Shown here: in pieces, positions 47,408-54,860 of the stretch
How positions within the stretch are numbered: the stretch's first letter is position 1
Layout: the number at the start of each line of letters is the position of its first letter
Assembly: GCF_900312675.1 (NCBI RefSeq)
Contig: NZ_OMPC01000006.1
Location: forward strand, 1-64,000
DNA length: 64,000 bases
Direction: 5' to 3'
Origin: Aliivibrio sp. EL58
GTDB lineage: Bacteria > Pseudomonadota > Gammaproteobacteria > Enterobacterales > Vibrionaceae
Translations under genes and position numbers: made by a program
The notes under the pieces: generated by a model
The model's input: the letters and a program-made list of their open reading frames with translations, nothing else
Told to the model about the DNA's origin: nothing
Databases searched by the model: none

Positions 47408-48028
47408 CTATAAAATCATTGAAATCAGCTCAGAGCCAGATAACTGACTTTTTTCAGGATGAAATTGAATCCCAATAATATTATCTTTAACTAAAAGTCC
47501 ACTATATTTCGATAAGGAACCTGATACAGGAATAGAGAATGCTGTCGGCTCATTATTTATAACTCCATATTCATGGTTATAAAAAACTCGACCATTTAGT
47601 ATTCTTTTTTTTGTTAATTTATATTGGCTATGGAATGATTGACTATTCATTTCATTTTGACGTAAATAAATCGGCTCCCATCCATTATGAGATACATTTT
47701 CTGCAAGCCGCTCAGTATGAGCATCAATTAAACCCAGGCCTTCAATATGGCCATCCTCTTCTGAGTAATGACCCATAATTTGAAAACCTAAGCAGATGCC
47801 AAGTAATCGTCCACCTTTTTCAACATGTTCAATCACCGCTTGATCATATTGACCTGCTTTAAGTCGTTCCATATATGAGCCAGCAGAGCCGACACCTGGT
47901 AAAATTAATAACTCAGAGTTAATCTCGTTAGCTTTAGATACAATACGTGTTGAGATATTTTCTTTTTCAATCCAATTTTTGATCGACCGAATATTACCGC
48001 TTCCAATATCAAGGATATCAACCTTCAT
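47408..48028 (-). CDS. HisH-like glutaminase subunit of sugar amidotransferase
   Basis: A class I glutamine amidotransferase that releases ammonia from glutamine. The nucleophile elbow is GGRLLGICLGFQ (Cys79); the His/Glu pair is in IGIQFHPEKSQ near residue 190. The start MKVDILDIGSGNIRSIKNW is HisH-like. ATG at 48028 overlaps the upstream gene by 11 bases; a longer in-frame start at 48082 is rejected. It should pair with the HisF-like protein. 206 residues. Confidence 0.86.
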   Translation of the reverse strand: MKVDILDIGSGNIRSIKNWIEKENISTRIVSKANEINSELLILPGVGSAGSYMERLKAGQYDQAVIEHVEKGGRLLGICLGFQIMGHYSEEDGHIEGLGLIDAHTERLAENVSHNGWEPIYLRQNEMNSQSFHSQYKLTKKRILNGRVFYNHEYGVINNEPTAFSIPVSGSLSKYSGLLVKDNIIGIQFHPEKSQLSGSELISMIL

Positions 48029-49157
48029 AATTAACCCCCACTTTAAACCTCTTAGTAGGTCGTTTACCATCATGTGTTTCAAAAATTGTACTATTCACCC
48101 ACTGATTTGCAATATTCCAAAATTCAGTCACTGTGATACCTACGTAATTTGCATAGCTATTAATTATCCGATCAGAACAAACACCATCATATTGCTCTGA
48201 AATTTTAATCGCTTCATCACGAGTAATCTTTCCTGCTCGAATTTGTTCATTAACACTATCTGTTGCTCGGCCAAACCCAAATTTATAATATTTAAGCATC
48301 ATGTTAATATTTGTAAACTCTTCATCCAACATAGAAGCATTCGACAAATCACCCGTTTCGGACTCTTCGCCAGGCCTCAGTGTTAAGCCTTGCAAAGAAG
48401 CATAAACAGAATTGTCATCATTACTCCAATCATCCCACGCAGGACCAAGATAAAAAATATTTACTTTTTTCTTTTCAAATTCAATTTCATTCGGATATAA
48501 ATAATGCTCTGCTAAATATGAAAAATTAACCTCTTCTTTTAGCCAATCAGTACCCCCAGCAGTTAATGTATTTAAACGGCGGAGATTATTACCATCAAAT
48601 TCATCAAAACCTTCCACTGCAGCATCACCAACTTGTAATGCTGGATTCTCACCCCAAAATATAGTGTTTACGCCAAGTTCAATCGCAAGTCTTGGTACCG
48701 TTGAAAATAATGACATTTCGCTTGATTTACAAACATTACCAAACTGTTTAAATGATTCGAGAGCCAAGTGTGCCGCGGTTTGAGGTGCCGGTGTTGCAAC
48801 TATTACATCAAACCCCATATTCATTAAATTGGTTAAATTTCTAGCACCAATTTCAGACATCTGCCTTGGGGGATAAGCACAACAAACAATTAATGGCCTT
48901 AGACCAAGACGGTCCCTTACCCAATGAGCTTGACGTGTACTGTCTTTCCCACCACTAACGCCAACAATACAGTCATAAGCACCTTTGTTTCGTTGCTTTT
49001 TTCGACTTTGCTGTATCTTATGTTGGAGTATATTAAGCTTTAGACTGCTATTATCATCTTGAACAGAATCGGTATAGCTACAAGCAATACAAACCCCATC
49101 ATTAAAAGAGGCATTTGGTCTTAAATCAGTCGTTAAGCACTTTTTACAATATCTCAA
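48018..49157 (-). CDS. N-acetyl sugar amidotransferase (WbpG/PseA type)
   Basis: An ATP-dependent enzyme that turns an N-acetyl group of a sugar into acetamidino. Zinc-ribbon cysteines C4, C7, C23 and C26 precede an intact PP-loop SGGKDS (residues 68-73). The family's FGFGRATDSVNEQIRAGKIT and REEAIKISEQYDG-like tail (here RDEAIKISEQYDG) are present. The start is TTG, giving MRYCKKC as in homologs. It overlaps pseI by 14 bases and the hisH-like gene by 11, so all three are coupled. The substrate is probably the pseudaminic acid made by this locus (inference). 379 residues. Confidence 0.88.
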   Translation of the reverse strand: MRYCKKCLTTDLRPNASFNDGVCIACSYTDSVQDDNSSLKLNILQHKIQQSRKKQRNKGAYDCIVGVSGGKDSTRQAHWVRDRLGLRPLIVCCAYPPRQMSEIGARNLTNLMNMGFDVIVATPAPQTAAHLALESFKQFGNVCKSSEMSLFSTVPRLAIELGVNTIFWGENPALQVGDAAVEGFDEFDGNNLRRLNTLTAGGTDWLKEEVNFSYLAEHYLYPNEIEFEKKKVNIFYLGPAWDDWSNDDNSVYASLQGLTLRPGEESETGDLSNASMLDEEFTNINMMLKYYKFGFGRATDSVNEQIRAGKITRDEAIKISEQYDGVCSDRIINSYANYVGITVTEFWNIANQWVNSTIFETHDGKRPTKRFKVGVNYEG

Positions 49158-50217
49158 AGCCTAACCCATTCACGTATTCAGCATTTAAGGCCGTGCCTTT
49201 ATTTATATTAACGTTCGCCTTTTTACCTATCACATCATCATAATATTTCGGCGCTAGCCCAAAGCCAGGACGAATGCTGCGGATATTTTCAACAGTAAAC
49301 TCTTCACCTTCTTTAATATCTTTAACTACATATAAAGAACGGCGGAACTTAACATTGCCTTTTTCAGCTTCTGTGCGTTCGTAATTAACTTTACCCATTG
49401 CCTGCCAAGCTGTTTTTGAATCTTTACATAACTGGGCTAGTTCAGACGGCTCCAACGAAAAACTATCATCAGCTCCGCCGCCATTTCGATCTAGTGTTAC
49501 GTGCTTTTCAATAAGACATGCGCCAAGCACTACAGCCGCTACCGAGGTTGCATTATCAATTGTATGATCAGATAAGCCCGATAACACATCAAAACGCTCA
49601 GAAATATCTGCAATGGTTTTTAAGTTATATTGCTCTGCTGGTGCAGGATAACCACTCACACAATGAAGTACGACTAACTCTTCACAGCCGTTATTTCTTG
49701 CGGTATCTATCGCTTCTTGAATTTCTTCTTGATTTGCCATTCCAGTTGACATAATCATCGGTTTTCCTGTTTGAGCCACACGCTTAATTAATGCAAGATC
49801 AACAAGCTCAAATGACGCTATTTTATAAGCAGGCGCGTTCAGTTCTTCCAATAAATCAACAGCAGTAAAATCAAATGGAGAACTAAAAATAGTGATATCT
49901 AATTCTTTTGCTTTTTCAAATAATGGCTTATGCCACTCCCATGGAGTATGAGCCCATTCATATAATTCATATAATGTGCGTCCGTCCCATAGTCCATCAC
50001 GAATTTGAAAATCCTCTTTATCACAATCAATCGTAATAGTATCTGCACGATAAGTTTGTAGCTTTATAGCATCAGCACCCGCCTTTTTGGCTTCTTCTAT
50101 TATTTGAAAAGCTTTATTTATATCTCCATTATGGTTTGCTGAAAGCTCTGCAATAATATATGGCTTATAATTCGGGCCAATTTTTCTACCATTAATCTCA
50201 ATAAAACTATTCATCAT
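49144..50217 (-). CDS. pseI: Pseudaminic acid synthase
   Basis: A NeuB-family enzyme that condenses a 2,4-diamino-2,4,6-trideoxy-altrose derivative with phosphoenolpyruvate to give pseudaminic acid. The N-terminal barrel has PYIIAELSANHNGDINKAF, DAIKLQTYRADTITID and YKIASFELVDLALI; the C-terminal ~60 residues form the SAF domain (RRSLYVVKDIKEGEEFTVEN). The ADTIT/TWDGRTLYELYEWAHTPWEW-type region is PseI- and not NeuB-like. 357 residues. It overlaps the formyltransferase-like gene by 11 bases. Confidence 0.92.
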   Translation of the reverse strand: MMNSFIEINGRKIGPNYKPYIIAELSANHNGDINKAFQIIEEAKKAGADAIKLQTYRADTITIDCDKEDFQIRDGLWDGRTLYELYEWAHTPWEWHKPLFEKAKELDITIFSSPFDFTAVDLLEELNAPAYKIASFELVDLALIKRVAQTGKPMIMSTGMANQEEIQEAIDTARNNGCEELVVLHCVSGYPAPAEQYNLKTIADISERFDVLSGLSDHTIDNATSVAAVVLGACLIEKHVTLDRNGGGADDSFSLEPSELAQLCKDSKTAWQAMGKVNYERTEAEKGNVKFRRSLYVVKDIKEGEEFTVENIRSIRPGFGLAPKYYDDVIGKKANVNINKGTALNAEYVNGLGFEIL

Positions 50218-50860
50218 TTACTTTCTCTAATTTAATATTATATTTTTGACCATTACGAACAATATATGCAGGGAAGCGTTTCGGATCGCATACTCTCAAT
50301 AAGTTAAATTGCTCTTCAATAGATTTATCTAAACTTAGTTGACTATCTTCAAGTGTACGTTTTCTATGGTAGTCTGTAACACTACCTTGAATCTCTTGTT
50401 TTTTAGCTTTAGAGTAATCAATATTCCCACAAGCCCAAGACATTAATTCTAGCTCGGCTTCAAAAACCTTATGATTTATTTCTTCATATAATTCGCTACC
50501 ATCTAGAGATATGTATCTTTTTTGCCATATATCTCCAGTATCGACACTATCTTCAGCATTTAATAGAGAAAGTATTAAAGTATCTTTACCATTAATGATA
50601 TCCCAAACATGTGGACTCCATCCTCTACCTTCAGGTAAATCACTTGCATGAAGCACAAGTGTATAGCGAAACATTTCTCTAACAGGTTTTCGAACTATTT
50701 CTGAACATGAAATTAAAAACAAAATATCTCCACCGTTCTCAATATTATTTATTGAATAATATATTGAGATATCATGTGACTTTATATTTCGTTTAATCCA
50801 TTGTTCTAAATAAGGATAAACAGGGTGAACACTGTCACTACAAATAATCGTTACTTTCAT
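50207..50860 (-). CDS. Formyltransferase-like protein, probable N-formylation of Pse precursor
   Basis: A 217-residue protein with the catalytic region of formyltetrahydrofolate-dependent formyltransferases: VLHASDLPEGRGWSPHVWDI (cf. NVHxSLLPxxRG) and VDTGDIW. The His and Asp of the usual Asn-His-Asp set are present; the Asn position is Val. It sits exactly where a pseH acetyltransferase gene is expected, between pseG and pseI, and no pseH is found. It probably formylates the 4-amino group of the PseC product (inference). It overlaps pseG by 23 bases. Confidence 0.75.
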   Translation of the reverse strand: MKVTIICSDSVHPVYPYLEQWIKRNIKSHDISIYYSINNIENGGDILFLISCSEIVRKPVREMFRYTLVLHASDLPEGRGWSPHVWDIINGKDTLILSLLNAEDSVDTGDIWQKRYISLDGSELYEEINHKVFEAELELMSWACGNIDYSKAKKQEIQGSVTDYHRKRTLEDSQLSLDKSIEEQFNLLRVCDPKRFPAYIVRNGQKYNIKLEKVNDE

Positions 50861-51908
50861 TGTTCCATTTCTCTATCGCTGTCATTACACGCAGTGTTCC
50901 TTTACCATCGCATAACGATAAATTATTCTGGTGATAATACCCCCAAGATTTGAGTAAATCACAAAATGCATTTATAAGTTGGTCATCAATATCATTAACA
51001 TTAACCTTCACTGCCACTTTAGCTTCAACTAAACGTTCACAAATTTCTCGTTGATTCTCAGCAAGAGGAATAATAATACTTGGTAAACCTAAGCATGCAC
51101 GCTCCCAAGATGTTGCTCCTGGCGCACCAATAGAAACGTCATGTTTCATCATCTCTTGTGCCATATTACTTACAAAACCAATGTGTTTAATGTTTGACTT
51201 CGTTTGACAAAATGAATTAACACTAATGTAATGAGGAGCCCTAGTACTTAATAATACAGTTACTGTAATATTATCTAACTTTGATAATTGTTTTAAAACC
51301 AATAACGTGGCATTAGGTAAATCAATCCCCCCCATACTAACTAGTACTCTAATACTTTCTAACGGTACAACTCTTTGATATGCCAGCTCATGTAATACTG
51401 AAAAATTTGGGTTCAACAATGCATATTGAGTACCAGTAAGTGCACGAGAAATATTTGGATATGATTTTTTATTTCGACCAAATGTTTGGTCTATTACTAA
51501 ATCTGCATCATGCTTTCGTTCTAGATCATCGATAGCCATAATACGACAATCAAGTTGTTTTCGAATAATAGATTGCCATTCTTTTCCAATCGCATAGTGA
51601 TCTGTTATTACAATATCCGCACTCTTAATTTTCAATAAAAAAGCACTTGCGTCTTCTTCTATAGAGCACTGTAGCCAACCAAGATAATCAGCACTACCTT
51701 GTGGTTGAATTACAGGGATAATTTCATCTAAAGAAAAAACATCAAAGCCGCGCTCTTGGATAAAATTAATCATATCGCCCGGTTGAGAACGACAAACAAA
51801 TGAGACGGAGTGAGCTTTTTCTAGTAATGCTTCAGCTAATACCAAGCACCGCATTACATGGCCGCTACCTATATGAATAGAAGCATCTGCTCGAATAATA
51901 ATATTCAT
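50838..51908 (-). CDS. pseG: PseG, UDP-sugar hydrolase of pseudaminic acid pathway
   Basis: PseG removes UDP from the 2,4-diamino-trideoxy-altrose nucleotide to free the sugar for PseI. The GT-B-type N-terminal motif IIIRADASIHIGSGHVMRCL holds the catalytic His of GxGHxxR. IIPLAENQREICERLVEAK and VSIGAPGATSWERACLGLPS are also family features. Length 356, with a start that shares one base with the pseF stop. If the intermediate is N-formylated, PseG must accept that variant. Confidence 0.92.
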   Translation of the reverse strand: MNIIIRADASIHIGSGHVMRCLVLAEALLEKAHSVSFVCRSQPGDMINFIQERGFDVFSLDEIIPVIQPQGSADYLGWLQCSIEEDASAFLLKIKSADIVITDHYAIGKEWQSIIRKQLDCRIMAIDDLERKHDADLVIDQTFGRNKKSYPNISRALTGTQYALLNPNFSVLHELAYQRVVPLESIRVLVSMGGIDLPNATLLVLKQLSKLDNITVTVLLSTRAPHYISVNSFCQTKSNIKHIGFVSNMAQEMMKHDVSIGAPGATSWERACLGLPSIIIPLAENQREICERLVEAKVAVKVNVNDIDDQLINAFCDLLKSWGYYHQNNLSLCDGKGTLRVMTAIEKWNNESNDYL

Positions 51909-52600
51909 TATTTGTCTCTCGTTAGCATAGAGAATAGTACTTCAGCAAACTCCCAATCCTCTGCTGTATCTATATCTTGAACTTGTTTTCTTGGTAAGAG
52001 AACACAACGTGAATGTTTATCAAAAATTGCTAATTTTTGTTTAAAAGCTGCAGCTTCACCCCAATAAAACTGCCCTGCATCATGATATGACTCTTCTAAA
52101 TCTTGAGAACGAGTCAGTTCATACTCAGGGGAAAACATACTAACATTACCATCGTTAGAGATCTTAATAGCTCGCTGAATAGGAAATGGAAATGTTGTTG
52201 CACTGAATGCATACTTCACATCTGGCTGTTGAACAATTCCCCACCCTTTTTTCAAATCCTCTGCTCGAACAAATGGCGCAGTAGCATATAAACAACATGC
52301 ATACATGATTGGCAGCTTTTGCTGCTCACACCACTGTACTGCATGCTGAATAACATCCATCGTTGTTGCATAATCATCGGCAATATTTTGAGGCCGCATA
52401 AATGGGACTTCTGCACCATATAGCTTAGCTACTTCTGCAATTTCATTATCATCCGTAGAAACAATAACTTTATCAAAACAGCCTGACTCAATAGCGGCCT
52501 CAATGGAATAAGCAATCATTGGCTTACCATGGAATAATTTTATATTTTTTCTTGGAATCCGCTTACTTCCCCCACGAGCTGGAATGATTGCTACCTTCAT
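51908..52600 (-). CDS. pseF: PseF, CMP-pseudaminic acid cytidylyltransferase
   Basis: A cytoplasmic enzyme that activates pseudaminic acid with CTP. The N-terminal nucleotide motif IIPARGGSKRIPRKNIKLF is that of CMP-NeuAc synthetase-type enzymes. GKPMIAYSIEAAIESGCFDK and VSTDDNEIAEVAKLYGAEVP follow. QDIDTAEDWEFAE closes the fold. 230 residues, as PseF. It lies 2 bases after pseC. Confidence 0.92.
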   Translation of the reverse strand: MKVAIIPARGGSKRIPRKNIKLFHGKPMIAYSIEAAIESGCFDKVIVSTDDNEIAEVAKLYGAEVPFMRPQNIADDYATTMDVIQHAVQWCEQQKLPIMYACCLYATAPFVRAEDLKKGWGIVQQPDVKYAFSATTFPFPIQRAIKISNDGNVSMFSPEYELTRSQDLEESYHDAGQFYWGEAAAFKQKLAIFDKHSRCVLLPRKQVQDIDTAEDWEFAEVLFSMLTRDK

Positions 52601-52602
52601 GA

Positions 52603-53763
52603 TTACCCCTCTAACACACTCGATAAAACACGAATAACGGTATCTTGTTGCTCTTCCGTCATTACATGGAACATTGGAAGTGAAATAGCTTCTTGGTAAT
52701 AACGCTCTGACTCTGGAAAATCACCAATTTTGAAACCTAACTCTTGATAATACGGGTGTATATGTACCGGAATATAATGAAGGTTCACTCCAATACCTTG
52801 CTCTCGAAGTACATCAAACACTTCTTTGTGTGTTTTTGATATATTATCAAGTTGCAAACGAATTACATATAAATGCAAACCAGAATAGGTACCTTCTAGT
52901 TGATAAGGTAAGGTAATTGGTAAATCTTCAAGTAGCTGATTATAACGAATAGCTAGTTTGTGACGAACCGATACAAAATCATCTAAACGAGTCATTTGAG
53001 TTACCCCTAATGCCGCTTGTAATTCAGTCATTCGATAATTGAAACCCAAATCAATCTGTTCGTAATACCAACCACCATGAGATGCATTTTGCATTTTAGT
53101 TTCGTCACGAGTAATACCATGGCTACGGTAAAGTGCCATTTTATCCGCTAATTCTTGACTATTCGTCATCACGGCACCACCTTCAGCAGTAGTGACAATT
53201 TTTACTGGATGAAAACTAAATACCGTAATGTCTGAATATTCACAACAACCAATCGAGTTATCAAGATAGCGACCGCCAATGGCATGTGAGGCATCTTCTA
53301 TGATTTTAAATCCATACTCTTTAGAAAGGGTATGGATTGCTTTCATATCACAGGACTGTCCACATAAGTGAACAGGTATAATCACCTTAGGTAAGCTATC
53401 TGTTGCTTTTGCTTGAATCAGCTTTGCTTCTAAAGCACTAATACTCATATTGTAGGTTTGAGGATCAATATCAATAAAATCAACATCAGCGCCACAATAC
53501 AGACCACAGTTAGCCGAAGCTACAAAAGTAACAGGCGTTGTCCAAAGCCTGTCACCTTGGCCAAGTCCAAGAGCTAGACAGGCAATATGTAATGCCGACG
53601 TTGCACTATTTACAGCTAATGCAAAGCCTGCACTCGTATGTGCCATTAATGCAGCTTCAAATGCAGGAACTTGTGGGCCTTGAGTTAAAAAATCAGATTT
53701 TAAAACATCAACAACTGCATCAACATCTTGCTGAGTAATTTCTTGCTTACCATAAGGGATCAT
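52603..53763 (-). CDS. pseC: PseC, PLP-dependent aminotransferase
   Basis: A DegT/DnrJ/EryC1-type transaminase that makes UDP-4-amino-4,6-dideoxy-AltNAc from the PseB product. The start MIPYGKQEITQQDVDAVVDV, the internal-aldimine Lys in SFHPVKIVTTAEGGAV (about residue 185) and GFNYRMTELQAALGVTQM are family hallmarks. Length 386. It lies 13 bases after pseB and 2 bases before pseF. Confidence 0.94.
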   Translation of the reverse strand: MIPYGKQEITQQDVDAVVDVLKSDFLTQGPQVPAFEAALMAHTSAGFALAVNSATSALHIACLALGLGQGDRLWTTPVTFVASANCGLYCGADVDFIDIDPQTYNMSISALEAKLIQAKATDSLPKVIIPVHLCGQSCDMKAIHTLSKEYGFKIIEDASHAIGGRYLDNSIGCCEYSDITVFSFHPVKIVTTAEGGAVMTNSQELADKMALYRSHGITRDETKMQNASHGGWYYEQIDLGFNYRMTELQAALGVTQMTRLDDFVSVRHKLAIRYNQLLEDLPITLPYQLEGTYSGLHLYVIRLQLDNISKTHKEVFDVLREQGIGVNLHYIPVHIHPYYQELGFKIGDFPESERYYQEAISLPMFHVMTEEQQDTVIRVLSSVLEG

Positions 53764-53776
53764 ATTTTCTTCTCAA

Positions 53777-54790
53777 TTAAACTGTAAAGTTAGGATCTAC
53801 ATGCTCAACAATTAACTCACGCAGACCTTCAATGGTTTCCCACTCAGTGTTTGTACCTGAGTTATATTTAAAACCAAACGGAACTTTTTCTGCTTTATGG
53901 TGATCAATATATTCTTCTTCTGTATAAGTAAACGATACCGAAGGAAGAATTGCATAATAACGACCTAAATCAATCGTATTTAGTGAGTCTGTATCAGTGA
54001 TCATTTCTTCGTGAACTTTTTCACCAGGGCGAATACCAACCACTTTAGTTGCACACTCAGGAGCAATCGCTTTTGCGATATCTAAAATCTTGTATGATGG
54101 GATTTTGGGAATAAATATCTCACCACCTAAATGGTTTTCTAGTGCGTACATCACCATATTTACACCATCCTGAAGAGATATATTAAAACGTGTCATCTCT
54201 TCATGAGTGATTGGCAGTAAACCTTCTTTTTTCTTTTCCATAAAGAATGGGATCACCGAGCCACGAGAACCCATTACGTTACCGTAACGCACAACACTAA
54301 AACGAATATCTTTAGAGCCTTTAATATTGTTCGCCGCTGCAAATAATTTATCTGATGCTAATTTTGTCGCGCCATATAAGTTAATTGGCGCACACGCTTT
54401 ATCTGTAGAAAGCGCAACAACATCTTTAACTCCGCATTGTAGTGCCGCATTAATAACATTTTCAGCACCTGTGATATTGGTTTTAATACACTCAGATGGA
54501 TTGTATTCCGCTGTATCTACTTGCTTAATCGCCGCAGCGTGAATGATAACATCAACACCTTCACACGCTTGGATCATGCGTTGTTGATCGCGAACATCAC
54601 CAATAAAGAAACGCAGCTGAGGGAAGTCTTTTTGAGGATAGTTTTGCTTAATTTCAAACTGTTTTAACTCATCACGAGAGTAGATGATTATCTTTGTTAC
54701 ATCTTGATAACACTCAAGAATCGTTTTAATGAACTGTTTACCGAACGAACCTGTACCACCGGTGATGAGTACTGTTTTATTGTTTAGCAT
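53777..54790 (-). CDS. pseB: PseB, UDP-GlcNAc 4,6-dehydratase (inverting)
   Basis: The first committed enzyme of pseudaminic acid synthesis; it is a cytoplasmic SDR that also inverts C5. MLNNKTVLITGGTGSFGKQF holds the NAD motif TGGTGSFG. The KDVVALSTDKACAPINLYGATKLASD region carries the catalytic residues (quoted in part: DKACAPINLYGATK). ATG at 54790 is chosen; a long in-frame extension to 54904 would overlap wzc and has no family match. 337 residues. It is the first gene of the pse set, directly after wzc. Confidence 0.95.
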   Translation of the reverse strand: MLNNKTVLITGGTGSFGKQFIKTILECYQDVTKIIIYSRDELKQFEIKQNYPQKDFPQLRFFIGDVRDQQRMIQACEGVDVIIHAAAIKQVDTAEYNPSECIKTNITGAENVINAALQCGVKDVVALSTDKACAPINLYGATKLASDKLFAAANNIKGSKDIRFSVVRYGNVMGSRGSVIPFFMEKKKEGLLPITHEEMTRFNISLQDGVNMVMYALENHLGGEIFIPKIPSYKILDIAKAIAPECATKVVGIRPGEKVHEEMITDTDSLNTIDLGRYYAILPSVSFTYTEEEYIDHHKAEKVPFGFKYNSGTNTEWETIEGLRELIVEHVDPNFTV

Positions 54791-54860
54791 TTTAAACCTT
54801 AACCATTTAATTTTTAGTTGGATAGCTAATGATAATAAATTATTAATATCTGAAAATAAT

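Noticed and set aside
46679-48028. Histidine biosynthesis genes hisF/hisH
   Set aside because: No other his gene is present, and both are coupled to a WbpG-type amidotransferase in a pse locus; they are the O-antigen-type paralogs.
49144-50217. Sialic (NeuB) or legionaminic acid (LegI) synthase
   Set aside because: The partners are inverting PseB, PseC, PseG and PseF types and there is no NeuC/LegG-type epimerase, so pseudaminic acid is the better reading.
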